Below, piece after piece: positions 31,383 to 39,728 of a stretch of DNA of 64,000 nt. The stretch is taken from the NCBI RefSeq assembly GCF_017876435.1, contig NZ_JAGIOA010000001.1, positions 1-64,000 on the forward strand. The letters are read 5' to 3'. The position numbers and the translations under genes were made by a program. The notes below the pieces were generated by a model. That model was not told the origin of the DNA. It ran no database searches and saw only the letters and a program-made list of their open reading frames with translations. Within the stretch, counting starts at the first letter, position 1, and every line of letters begins with the position of its first letter. The stretch comes from Microbacterium phyllosphaerae (GTDB lineage Bacteria > Actinomycetota > Actinomycetes > Actinomycetales > Microbacteriaceae).

Positions 31383-32514
31383 CCGACCCGCCCTGCTCGT
31401 CACCGGCGTCGGCGCGCACGCCGACCCGTGGCACGGACTCGCAGCGACCAGCGAGGCGCTCGCGGACGTGCTCGCCGAGCGGATGCCGGTGCGCCGCCTC
31501 GACACCGACGACGTGGCCGACGGAGCGACTCTGACGGATGCCGCACTGCTCGTCGTGAACATCAGCGGCGATCTGGGCGCGGAGGCCGCTGCGGCGAGAG
31601 CCGTGCTCGATCCTCTGCTCGACGCCGTGGCCTCGGGCATCCCGCTGCTCGCGGTGCACTCCTCGGCTCTCGCCTTCCGTGACGACCCCCGCTGGGCCGA
31701 GCTGCTGGGTGGGCGATGGGTGCCGGGCGTGACGATGCATCCGCAGATCGGCTGGAGCGTGGTGCAGCCGGCCGCTCCACTCCCCCCGTTCCGGGTGTAC
31801 GACGAGCGGTACTCGCACCTCGAGGTCGGCGACGGTTCCGCGGTGCGGGCGATCCACACCGACGACGGCATCACCCACGCTCTCGCCTGGTCACGCCACG
31901 GCGCTGACGGACACGGCGGCGTCGCGTACTCGGCACTCGGCCACGGCGTCGAGGCCTATCGGGCCGACGGCACGCGCGCGCTGCTGCATGCGCTGATCGA
32001 CGAACTGGTCGGTACCGAACATGCGCTGGACCCGGCCCCGTCGGCGATCCCGCCGGTACCGGCGTTCGAGGCCGCCGCGCTCGACTACGAACTCATCGCG
32101 ATCGCACCGCGCGGCGGCGATGTGGGAGTGGCCGGCTTCGCCGATCACTTCGACGACGGCGAGCTGCTGGCATCCGGATACCTCCTGCTCGAGCGCCTGC
32201 CCGCCGGCGGTGCCGCCCTGCACAGCCACGGCCGCGAGGTCGGTCGACTCGCGTCCGTCGACGGCGGTCTGCGTGTCGACCTGCCCGGAGCCGCGATCGA
32301 CGGACGGATGCTGCGTTCCGCCGACGCGGGGATCGCGCTGGTCGCCGAACACGGGCGATGGCAGGGCGGCGACGGCGGATCTGCCATCCTGCTCGGAGAC
32401 GACTGGCGCGTCGCCGTGGTGCACGGCCCGGCGCGCGTCAAGCTCGATAATCGCGTCCGACTGCTCGACGACCTGCGGGCTCTGTCTCGGACGCAGGAGG
32501 AGCGGCATGCCTGA
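31375..32514 (+). CDS. ThuA-like domain protein with an extra C-terminal domain
   Basis: A 379-residue protein. Residues 5-215 resemble the ThuA/class I amidotransferase-like fold linked to trehalose and other sugar utilisation (ALLVTGVGAHADPWHGLAAT, LLVVNISGDLG, PLLAVHSSALAF, VTMHPQIGW, ITHALAWSRHG). Residues 220-379 form a second, unrecognised domain (PALDYELIAI through WRVAVVHGPARVKLDNRVRL). ThuA proteins are usually near 220-250 residues. It overlaps the aldo/keto reductase by 8 bp and the LacI gene by 8 bp. The reaction is unknown. Confidence 0.7.
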   Translation: MTDRPALLVTGVGAHADPWHGLAATSEALADVLAERMPVRRLDTDDVADGATLTDAALLVVNISGDLGAEAAAARAVLDPLLDAVASGIPLLAVHSSALAFRDDPRWAELLGGRWVPGVTMHPQIGWSVVQPAAPLPPFRVYDERYSHLEVGDGSAVRAIHTDDGITHALAWSRHGADGHGGVAYSALGHGVEAYRADGTRALLHALIDELVGTEHALDPAPSAIPPVPAFEAAALDYELIAIAPRGGDVGVAGFADHFDDGELLASGYLLLERLPAGGAALHSHGREVGRLASVDGGLRVDLPGAAIDGRMLRSADAGIALVAEHGRWQGGDGGSAILLGDDWRVAVVHGPARVKLDNRVRLLDDLRALSRTQEERHA

Positions 32515-33508
32515 CATCGGCCTCCGAGACGTCGCCGAGCGCGCCGGGGTCTCGATCGGAACCGTCTCGAACGCGCTGAATCGACCGGAGCTCGTCTCTG
32601 AGTCTGCGGCCGCCCGCGTCGCCGAGGCCGTCGACGAGCTCGGCTACGTGCCCAACATCGCCGCCCGACAGCTCAAGGCCGGCCGCAGCGACGCGATCGG
32701 GTTCTCGGTGATCAACATCACCAACCCGTTCTTCGCCGACCTCGCGTTCGGCGCCGAGGAGCAGGCGCTGACCGCCGGCTACTCCGTGCTCGTGGGCAAC
32801 GGCTTCGACTCGGCCGAGCGCGAGTCCCGCTACCTCGACCTGTTCGAGCGGCAGCGCGTCGACGGCGTGCTCATCGCCCCGGTCGAGTACCACGAGGAGT
32901 ACCTGCAGCGCTTCCGCCGCCGAGGGGTGCCCGTCGTCCTCGTCGACCAGCGGCATCCGCGCGGCGAGTTCTCCTCCGTGTCGGTCGACAACAGGCTCGG
33001 CGGACGCATCGCGGCTCAGGCGCTCCTCGACGGCGGATGCCGGCACCTGGCGTTCATCGGCGGACCGAAGTCGCGCGAGCAGATGAACGAGCGTCTCACC
33101 GGACTGCACGAGGTGGCGGATGCCGCCGGTGTGCGCACCACGCTCATCGAGACGACCACGCTGAACACTGGCCTCGGCCGTGAGATCGGCGAGCAGATCG
33201 CCGAGCTGCCCGCAGCGGACCGCCCCGACGGGATCTTCGCCGGTAACGACCACCTCGCCCTCGGCCTGCTGCAGGGGCTCGTCGGGCGGGGCCTGCGCGT
33301 GCCCGAGGACATCTCGCTGGTCGGCTACGACGACATCGAGTTCGCCGGCGCCGCGGTCGTGCCGTTGACCTCGGTGCGCCAACCCGCCCGAGAGATGGGC
33401 GCGAGGGCCGTCGAGCTGCTCATGCACCACCTCGCAGGCTCCGACGATCCGATCGAGGCGCGCTTCGTGCCCGAGCTCGTGATTCGGGCCTCGACCCGCT
33501 CCCACTGA
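32507..33508 (+). CDS. LacI-family transcriptional regulator
   Basis: A 333-residue repressor. The N-terminal helix-turn-helix (IGLRDVAERAGVSIGTVSNA, hinge helix AARQLKAGRSDAIG) precedes a sugar-binding core (FSVINITNPFFADLAFGAEE through DISLVGYDDIEFAGAAVVPL). It overlaps the ThuA-like gene by 8 bp and follows AGGAGG. It is the likely repressor for the AAACGTTT operators at 26312-26339 upstream of the operon. The GH42 and second aldo/keto reductase genes follow after 46 bp. Confidence 0.9.
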   Translation: MPDIGLRDVAERAGVSIGTVSNALNRPELVSESAAARVAEAVDELGYVPNIAARQLKAGRSDAIGFSVINITNPFFADLAFGAEEQALTAGYSVLVGNGFDSAERESRYLDLFERQRVDGVLIAPVEYHEEYLQRFRRRGVPVVLVDQRHPRGEFSSVSVDNRLGGRIAAQALLDGGCRHLAFIGGPKSREQMNERLTGLHEVADAAGVRTTLIETTTLNTGLGREIGEQIAELPAADRPDGIFAGNDHLALGLLQGLVGRGLRVPEDISLVGYDDIEFAGAAVVPLTSVRQPAREMGARAVELLMHHLAGSDDPIEARFVPELVIRASTRSH

Positions 33509-33554
33509 CCTTCCCCACCCATCCGGTCCTCGCGACCACCGACCCAGGAGATCC

Positions 33555-35648
33555 ATGCATTACGGCGCCGACTACAACCCCGAGCAGTGGCCACGAGAGG
33601 TGTGGCCCGAAGACGTGCGGCTCATGCGCGAAGCGGGTGTGACGCTCGTGAGCCTCGGGATCTTCTCGTGGTCGCGGATCCAGCCCGCCGAGGGCGAGTT
33701 CGACTGGGAGTGGCTCGACGAGATCATCGGGCTGCTGCACGAGGGCGGCATCCAGGTCGACCTCGCCACCGCCACCGCATCCCCGCCACCGTGGGCCTCC
33801 GCCGCGTATCCCGAGATGCTGCCGCAGGATGCCGACGGATCGACCTTCTGGCCGGGCAGCCGCCAGGCGTACGCGCCCGCCTCGCCCGTCTACCGTCGCC
33901 TCGCGTCGGAGCTCGTCACCGCCCTCGCGGAGCGCTACGCGCAGCATCCGGCCGTCGTGCTCTGGCACGTCAACAACGAGTACGGATGCCACCTGCACTA
34001 CGACTACTCCGACGCGGCGCGCGACGCGTTCCGCGTGTGGCTCGAGCGCAAGTACGCGACGATCGACGCCCTCAACCACGCCTGGGGCACGGACTTCTGG
34101 TCGCAGCGCTACACCGCGTTCGACCAGATCGTGCCGCCGCGCAAGGCGCCGTACAGCATCAACCCCACCAGCGTGCTCGACTTCAAGCGGTTCACCTCCG
34201 ACACCCTGCTCGAGCTGTACGTGATGGAGCGCGACATCATCCGCGCCTCCGGGGCGACGCAGCCGATCACCACGAACTTCATGGGCGCGTTCCCGCCGGC
34301 CGACTACTGGAAGTGGGCGGACGAGGTCGACGTGATCTGCGACGACAACTACCCCGACCCCAACGACCCCGAGTCGTTCCGCGGCGCGGCGTTCGCCCGT
34401 GAGCTCATGCGCGGGCTCAAGCCGGGCGTGCCGTGGATCCTCACCGAGCAGTCGACGAACGCGCTGAACTGGCGCCCGACCAACGCGCCGAAGGCGCCGG
34501 GTCAGATGGCGGCGATCAGCGCCCAGGCGGTCGGGCGCGGTGCCGACGGCATCATGTTCTTCCAGTGGCGCCAGTCCCGCCGCGGCAGCGAGAAGTTCCA
34601 CTCGGCGATGGTGCCGCAGGCCGGGCTCGACACACGTACGTGGCGGGAGGTCGTCGACCTCGGCGGCCGGCTCGCACAGCTGCCCGAGCTGCCGGACGTG
34701 ACCTCGGGAGCGAAGATCGCGCTCGTGTTCGACTGGGAGAACTGGTGGGCCATCGACGGCCGCGACCACCCGATCGTGCTCGACTATCTCACGCTCTCGC
34801 ACCGCTGGCATGCGGCTCTGCACCGTCAGAACCTCGCCGTCGACATCGTGAACACGACCAGTGACCTGAGCGCGTACTCGCTCGTCGTCGCACCTCAGCA
34901 GTACCTGCTGAGCGACGAGGGCGCGGCCAACCTCTCGGCCTACGTGCACCGAGGTGGCAACCTGTTCGTCTCGGCGTTCAGCGACGTCGTCGACCAGGAC
35001 GACGCCTTCCGTGACGGCGGGTTCATCGTCTCGCTGCGCGACGCGCTCGGCGTCGCCCTCGAGGACTTCGGTGCGCTCGTTCCGCCCGAGTCCGTGCGCT
35101 CGGCCGACTCGGCCGGCGAGGTCGCCCTGCACGCGGTGCCCGACGGGCCCGGTCAGTCGGAGGCCCCGCTCGACGGGCCCGCCGGCCGGATCGTCGGCCA
35201 GTACTTCGCCGAGGAGCTGCTGGTGCAGGATGCCGAGGTGCTCGGCCGCTTCACCGAGGGCCGCACCGAGGGCCGGGCGGCATTCACCCGCAAGGACTTC
35301 GGCGCAGGTCACGGCTACTATCTCGCGACGATCCCCGACGACGCGGGCATGACCGCGGTGCTCGGCTGGCTCGCGGCCGAGGCCGGAGTGACGGCCGAGA
35401 TCGAAGGACTGCCCGCGCACGTCGAGATCGCCCGCCGCGGCGGCATCCTCACCGTCATCAACCACAGCGCCGAGCCGTTCGCGGTCGAGGTGGCCGGTAC
35501 CGATGTGCTCACCGGCTCGACGGACGCGCGCCGCGAGCTCGGGGCGTTCGGATGGGCGTTCGTGGACACGAGCGACTCGCCGTCGTCGGTTTCGCAGGAC
35601 TCGCGGGACTCGCAGGATTCGCAGAACTCTCAGAAGGAGAACAGCTGA
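33555..35648 (+). CDS. GH42 beta-galactosidase
   Basis: A 697-residue glycoside hydrolase of family 42. The N-terminal MHYGADYNPEQWPREVWPED and IFSWSRIQPAEGEFDWEWLD are typical. Glu142 in HVNNEYG is the acid/base, and Glu298 in PWILTEQSTNAL the nucleophile. The C-terminal 40 residues are rich in Asp/Gln/Ser and look disordered. No signal peptide is visible, so it acts on imported galactosides. It follows the LacI gene and is coupled (1-bp overlap) to the next aldo/keto reductase. Arabinosidase activity occurs in some GH42 enzymes. Confidence 0.93.
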   Translation: MHYGADYNPEQWPREVWPEDVRLMREAGVTLVSLGIFSWSRIQPAEGEFDWEWLDEIIGLLHEGGIQVDLATATASPPPWASAAYPEMLPQDADGSTFWPGSRQAYAPASPVYRRLASELVTALAERYAQHPAVVLWHVNNEYGCHLHYDYSDAARDAFRVWLERKYATIDALNHAWGTDFWSQRYTAFDQIVPPRKAPYSINPTSVLDFKRFTSDTLLELYVMERDIIRASGATQPITTNFMGAFPPADYWKWADEVDVICDDNYPDPNDPESFRGAAFARELMRGLKPGVPWILTEQSTNALNWRPTNAPKAPGQMAAISAQAVGRGADGIMFFQWRQSRRGSEKFHSAMVPQAGLDTRTWREVVDLGGRLAQLPELPDVTSGAKIALVFDWENWWAIDGRDHPIVLDYLTLSHRWHAALHRQNLAVDIVNTTSDLSAYSLVVAPQQYLLSDEGAANLSAYVHRGGNLFVSAFSDVVDQDDAFRDGGFIVSLRDALGVALEDFGALVPPESVRSADSAGEVALHAVPDGPGQSEAPLDGPAGRIVGQYFAEELLVQDAEVLGRFTEGRTEGRAAFTRKDFGAGHGYYLATIPDDAGMTAVLGWLAAEAGVTAEIEGLPAHVEIARRGGILTVINHSAEPFAVEVAGTDVLTGSTDARRELGAFGWAFVDTSDSPSSVSQDSRDSQDSQNSQKENS

Positions 35649-36613
35649 TGCAGTACACACGTCTCGGACGAGCGGGCGCCCGGGTGAGCCGTCTGGCCCT
35701 CGGCACCATGAACTTCGGTCCCGTGATCGACGAGGAGGCCTCGCGCGCCATCCTGGACCGCGCGGTCGACGCCGGCATCGACTTCATCGACACCGCCGAC
35801 GTCTACGGCGGCGGCCGGTGGGGCGACCACCCCGGGCAGTCGGAAGAGATCCTCGGTCGCTGGATGAAGGACCGCGGCAACCGCGACGACCTGATCGTCG
35901 CCACGAAGGTGTTCGGCGCGATGGGGCCTCGGTCGAACGATCGAGGGCTGTCGGCGGTGCACATCCGCGCCTCGGTCGACGCGTCGCTGCGACGACTCGG
36001 CACCGACCACCTCGACCTGTACCAGATGCACCACATCGACCGCGATGTGCCGCTCGACGAGACGCTCAGCGCCTTCGTGACGCTGCGCGAGCAGGGCAAG
36101 ATCACCTACCTCGGCAGCTCGAACTTCGCCGGGTGGCACCTCGCGCGCGTGCACGAGATCGCCGCGGCATCCGGCTATCCGGCCCCGGTGACCGAGCAGT
36201 CGCTGTACAACCTCACCGAGCGCACGGTCGAGCTCGAGGTCGTGCCCGCCGCGGAGCAGTACGGCATGGGGCTGCTGCCCTGGTCGCCGCTCGCCAGCGG
36301 ACAGCTCGGCGGGGTGCTGCAGAAGACCGACCGCTCGCGGTCGAGCCTCGACGCCCTCGGAGACCGGCGCCCCGCGATCGAGCGCTACGAGGAGTTCTGC
36401 GCCGAGCTCGGCATCCGCCCCGGTGTCGTCGCGATCGCCTGGCTGCTGCACCAGCCGACCGTGACCGCCCCGGTGATCGGTCCGCGCACGATCGACCAGC
36501 TCGACTCTGCCGTCGAGGCGCTCGACGTGACGCTCGATGCCGACACGCTCGCCGAACTCGACCGCATCTGGCCCGGGCCCGGCGGCACCGCCCCCGAGGC
36601 GTACGCCTGGTGA
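35648..36613 (+). CDS. aldo/keto reductase
   Basis: A 321-residue aldo/keto reductase. It starts MQYTRLGRAGARVSRLALGT and contains FIDTADVYGGGRWGDHPGQS (Asp, Tyr), ATKVFG (Lys) and YQMHHIDRDVPLDE (His). LGSSNFAGW and the WSPLASGQL cofactor region complete the family pattern. It is closer to YghZ/GrdA-type reductases than to the first paralogue at 30417. ATG follows AGAAGGAGAAC. A rho-independent hairpin lies about 155 nt downstream. Confidence 0.9.
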   Translation: MQYTRLGRAGARVSRLALGTMNFGPVIDEEASRAILDRAVDAGIDFIDTADVYGGGRWGDHPGQSEEILGRWMKDRGNRDDLIVATKVFGAMGPRSNDRGLSAVHIRASVDASLRRLGTDHLDLYQMHHIDRDVPLDETLSAFVTLREQGKITYLGSSNFAGWHLARVHEIAAASGYPAPVTEQSLYNLTERTVELEVVPAAEQYGMGLLPWSPLASGQLGGVLQKTDRSRSSLDALGDRRPAIERYEEFCAELGIRPGVVAIAWLLHQPTVTAPVIGPRTIDQLDSAVEALDVTLDADTLAELDRIWPGPGGTAPEAYAW

Positions 36614-36768
36614 CCGTCCCGAACCGGTGTTCGCCGGTCGTTCACCGTTCGTACACGTCGACCGACTACAACTACAGGTGCGCGGACACAGACTCAGACC
36701 GGATCGGGTAGTCACGTCATCCGCGCACCACGGTGAGCGTCTGCTCCCGTTGCGGTGACACACCGCGA

Positions 36769-36802
36769 AAGACCCCCGCCGAATCGGGTCGGCGGGGGTC
36801 TT
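36769..36802 (+). terminator. terminator after the GH42 operon
   Basis: A 14-bp stem (36769-36782 with 36789-36802), 6-nt loop and a short T-rich tail. It would end the transcript that begins at the ABC promoter or at an internal promoter. The rest of 36614-36967 holds only the 59-bp palindrome described next. Confidence 0.8.
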
Positions 36803-36837
36803 CTCTGCCTTGCGGTCGTCCCGGCCCTGCTTTCGCT

Positions 36838-36896
36838 TTCGAATCGCGCACTTGGCAGATCTCGGGTCGTTGGTTCTGCAAAGTGCGCGATTCGAA
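36838..36896 (+). repeat. 59-bp intergenic palindrome, copy A3 (left flank of DUF559 gene)
   Basis: The left arm begins TTCGAATCGCGCACTTGGC and pairs with the invariant right arm (36876-36896), leaving a 17-nt loop. It lies 72 nt upstream of the DUF559-type start and in the same orientation as the copy that follows that gene. Confidence 0.88.
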
Positions 36897-36967
36897 GCCA
36901 GTGGGAACCGGCCAGGGCTGTGGACAACCGCATCCGTCGAGCGCCGGGGCATGCCACGGTGTGGACC

Positions 36968-37948
36968 ATGACGCCACGCGAGAACCTTCCGGACGAGATC
37001 CGCGGCATCGGCTTCTCGGTGCACATCGCACGACTGCACGGTGTGAGCCGCAACCGACTGCGCAGCGTCGACCTCGAAGCCCCTTTCTTCGGCGTGCGTG
37101 CACCCGCCGGAACAGTGCCGACGTTCGACGACATCGTGGATCCCCATGAACGGCAGCGCCGCGCGCGGGCCCGCCGCGCACACGTCTACGCCCCGCGACT
37201 GCACAACGGCCATTTCTTCAGCCATCAGACGGCCGCGTCGATCTGGGGTGCGCCGTTGCCTCTCGAATTCACCGACGACGACCAGATCGCCGCCTACAGC
37301 GACCTTCATCTGCACGTCAGCGCCGCGGGGCACACGCCCTTCCCCCGCGCGAGCGGTATCGTCGGTCACCGGACACTGTCGAGCTTGACGGAGATCACAG
37401 TGCACGACGGCTTGCGAGTCACCTCGCCCGCCGCGACCTGGGCGTCGCTCGGCGGACTTCCGCTCTTCGACGTCGTCGCCATCGGCGATCACATGTGCCG
37501 CGTGTGGCGAAGCGGGAGGGGCAGACCGGCCCCCGGACGCGCACCCCTCTCGACTCGGGCAGATCTGCGGACGATGCTGGAAGCAGGGCGACGACGCGGA
37601 GCGGCACGGCTCAGGGATGCACTCGAGCTCGTTCGCGAGGACTCCTGGTCGCCGCGTGAGACGCGAGTGCGCTGCATCCTGCTCGCCGGCGGGCTGCCGG
37701 AACCGGAGCTCAACGTGGACATCCACGACGAGCGCGGGCGCTTCCTCGGATGCGTCGACATGGTCTACCGCGAGGCTCGTGTCGTCATCGAGTATCTCGG
37801 CATGCTGCATGGGGAGCAGTGGGCGGCGGACGTGGAGAGACTCGAACGCCTCCGCGCCGCCGGGTGGGTCGTCATCGAGGTCACCTCACCTCTGCTGCGT
37901 CGGCCCGAGGAGCTGGTGCGGCGCGTATCGGCAGCTCTCGGCGCCTAA
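36968..37948 (+). CDS. AbiEi/DUF559-type protein with an endonuclease-like C-terminus
   Basis: A 326-residue protein of a family common in Microbacterium. The N-terminal part (IRGIGFSVHIARLHGVSRNR, HNGHFFSHQTAASIWGAPLP) resembles the AbiEi-like winged-helix/antitoxin region. The C-terminal part (SPRETRVRCILLAGGLPEPE, GCVDMVYREARVVIEYLGML) has the E...D...E spacing of DUF559/Vsr-like restriction-fold domains. No cognate AbiEii toxin gene is adjacent. It is directly bracketed by two 59-bp palindromes in the same orientation. Function is unproven; nuclease activity is inferred from fold. Confidence 0.7.
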   Translation: MTPRENLPDEIRGIGFSVHIARLHGVSRNRLRSVDLEAPFFGVRAPAGTVPTFDDIVDPHERQRRARARRAHVYAPRLHNGHFFSHQTAASIWGAPLPLEFTDDDQIAAYSDLHLHVSAAGHTPFPRASGIVGHRTLSSLTEITVHDGLRVTSPAATWASLGGLPLFDVVAIGDHMCRVWRSGRGRPAPGRAPLSTRADLRTMLEAGRRRGAARLRDALELVREDSWSPRETRVRCILLAGGLPEPELNVDIHDERGRFLGCVDMVYREARVVIEYLGMLHGEQWAADVERLERLRAAGWVVIEVTSPLLRRPEELVRRVSAALGA

Positions 37949-37953
37949 CCCCC

Positions 37954-38012
37954 TTCGAATCGCCTACTTTGCAGTTTTCCAGACGGCCTTTCTGCAAAGT
38001 GCGCGATTCGAA
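37954..38012 (+). repeat. 59-bp intergenic palindrome, copy A4 (right flank of DUF559 gene)
   Basis: It begins 6 nt after the DUF559 stop. The left arm starts TTCGAATCGCCTACTTTGC, and the right arm (37992-38012) is invariant. It lies between convergent genes, so it may also act as a terminator. Confidence 0.88.
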
Positions 38013-38043
38013 AGAGATTGATGCCGGATGCCGGGTGCCGGGC

Positions 38044-39237
38044 CTACAGCCGCTCGATGATCGTGGCGTTCGCCATGCCGCCGCCCTCGCACATGGTCTG
38101 CAAGCCGAACCGGCCGTCGACGGCGTCGAGCTGGTCGACGAGCGTCCCGAGCAGGCGGGTGCCGGACGAGCCGAGGGCGTGCCCGAGGGCGATCGCCCCT
38201 CCTCGGGGGTTGAGCTTCTCGGCATCCGCCCCGACCTCGGCGGCCCAGGCCAGCGGCACCGACGCGAACGCCTCGTTGACCTCGTAGGCATCGAGGTCGT
38301 CGATCGTGAGTCCGGTGCGTTCGAGGATGCGCCGCGTCGCGGGGATCGGCCCCGTGAGCATCATCAGCGGGTCGTCTCCGACCACCGTGAACGCGTGGAA
38401 CCTTGCCCGCGGTGTGAGCCCCAGCGCGTCGGCGCGTTCAGCGCTCATCAGCAGCGCGGCGGATGCTCCGTCGGTGAGCGGCGAGGAGTTGCCGGGGGTG
38501 ATGCGCCAGTCGACGTCGGGGAACCGCGCGGCGAGCGCATCCGTGCGGAAGGCCGGGTGAAGTCCCGCCAGCCCCTCGGCCGTCGTGCCCGCACGGACGG
38601 TCTCGTCGTCGACGGCATCCGGAGCCTCCGTCACCGGGATGACCGTGCGGTCGAAGAATCCGTCGGTCCACGCGGCCGCGGCGCGACGGTGCGATTCTGC
38701 CGCATAGGCGTCGAGGGCAGCGCGGTCGAGGTTCCAGCGCTGGGCGATCAGCTCGGCCGAGACGCCCTGGTTCACGAGCCCGTCCGGATACCGCTCGCGC
38801 AGACGCGGCGACATCGGCGAGCCACCCGCGGCGGATGACCCGAGGGGCACTCGGCTCATCGACTCGACACCACCGACGATCACCGCGTCATAGGCGCCGG
38901 CGATGATGCCCTGCGCGGCGAAGTGCACGGCCTGCTGGCTCGACCCGCACTGACGGTCGATCGTCGCCCCGGGGATCGACTCATCGAATCCGGCCGCGAG
39001 CACAGCCTGCCTGGCGATGTTCGACGATTGGTCGCCCACCTGGCTCACGCAGCCGAGCAGCACGTCGTCGATCTGTCGCGAATCGAGCCCGCTGCGCTCG
39101 AGGATCGCGGCGAGCGCTCCGGCAGCGAGATCGACCGGATGCACCCCCGACAGGGCTCCGCCCGGCTTGCCCCGCCCGACGGGGGTCCGGACGACATCGA
39201 TCAGGACGGCTTCGCTGCGCGTGCTCATGCGTCCCAT
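38044..39237 (-). CDS. acetyl-CoA C-acyltransferase (thiolase)
   Basis: A 397-residue thiolase that cleaves 3-oxoacyl-CoA. It has Cys97 in IDRQCGSSQQAV, His353 in GGAIALGHALGSSG and Cys383 in TMCEGGGMANA, the full catalytic set. DEIxR-like DPLMMLTGPIPATRRILERT and NEAFASVPLAW fit the acetyl-CoA acyltransferase group. ATG 39237 is preferred with GGGGAGAG before it; an ATG three codons in is possible. Pentamer and heptamer repeat arrays lie directly upstream and may influence expression. Confidence 0.92.
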   Translation of the reverse strand: MGRMSTRSEAVLIDVVRTPVGRGKPGGALSGVHPVDLAAGALAAILERSGLDSRQIDDVLLGCVSQVGDQSSNIARQAVLAAGFDESIPGATIDRQCGSSQQAVHFAAQGIIAGAYDAVIVGGVESMSRVPLGSSAAGGSPMSPRLRERYPDGLVNQGVSAELIAQRWNLDRAALDAYAAESHRRAAAAWTDGFFDRTVIPVTEAPDAVDDETVRAGTTAEGLAGLHPAFRTDALAARFPDVDWRITPGNSSPLTDGASAALLMSAERADALGLTPRARFHAFTVVGDDPLMMLTGPIPATRRILERTGLTIDDLDAYEVNEAFASVPLAWAAEVGADAEKLNPRGGAIALGHALGSSGTRLLGTLVDQLDAVDGRFGLQTMCEGGGMANATIIERL

Positions 39238-39281
39238 TCTCTCCCCGTCACGGAGTTCGGGACGGATGCCGCTTCGCTTCG

Positions 39282-39353
39282 CTGCCCTGCCCTGCCCTGC
39301 CCTGCCCTGGCCCAGCCCTGCCCTGACCTGCCCTGCCCTGCCCTGCCCTGCCT
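39282..39353. repeat. CCCTG pentamer tandem repeat upstream of the thiolase gene
   Basis: About fourteen near-perfect CCCTG units. The array ends about 45 bp from the thiolase ATG on the minus strand, within its leader or promoter region. Such arrays are prone to slippage. Confidence 0.85.
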
Positions 39354-39450
39354 CGGCCATACGCACCCGCGAAGGCCGAATTCCCGGCATCCGGCCTTCC
39401 CAGGCGCATTCGACCGTCGGAAGCACCGAGTATCCGGCCTCCGGCATCCG

Positions 39451-39543
39451 GCACCCAGCACCCAGCACCCAGCACCCAGCACCCAGCACCCAGCACCGCG
39501 CACCGCGCACCGCGCACCGAGCACCGAGCACCGAGCACCGAGC
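39451..39543. repeat. GCACC-type heptamer tandem repeat
   Basis: Six copies of GCACCCA, three GCACCGC and about four GCACCGA, all 7 bp, form one graded array. Together with the pentamers it fills most of 39238-39640. No open frame here has coding character, and the region is best seen as non-coding. Confidence 0.85.
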
Positions 39544-39640
39544 ATTCGAACTCCGGCATCCGGCCTCACGCGCGCCGACGGAACCACGGATGCCGTCTTC
39601 GCGCGTCGCGAAAACAGGGCGGCGACCCCGGCATCCGAAA

Positions 39641-39646
39641 TACAAT
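39641..39646 (+). promoter_or_regulatory. -10 box of the ABM-domain gene
   Basis: TACAAT at 39641-39646 is a good -10 element. Transcription would begin near 39653, giving a leader of about 75 nt before ATG 39729. The -35 region is not clear because of the repeats. Confidence 0.45.
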
Positions 39647-39728
39647 CGTTGATGCGCCCGCACCTTGGCGCATCCCCCACCGTCGAGGCGCCCGTGACCC
39701 GGGCGACCGCAGTCTCCGAGGACCCACC

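Noticed and set aside
36614..36760. A candidate regulatory RNA after the GH42 operon
   Set aside because: No conserved pairing or promoter is visible; the stretch looks like a plain 3' untranslated region up to the terminator at 36769.
36838..38012. 59-bp elements as integron attC sites, once called 59-base elements
   Set aside because: attC sites need RYYYAAC and GTTRRRY ends. These palindromes end in TTCGAA and no integrase is present, so the equal length is a coincidence.
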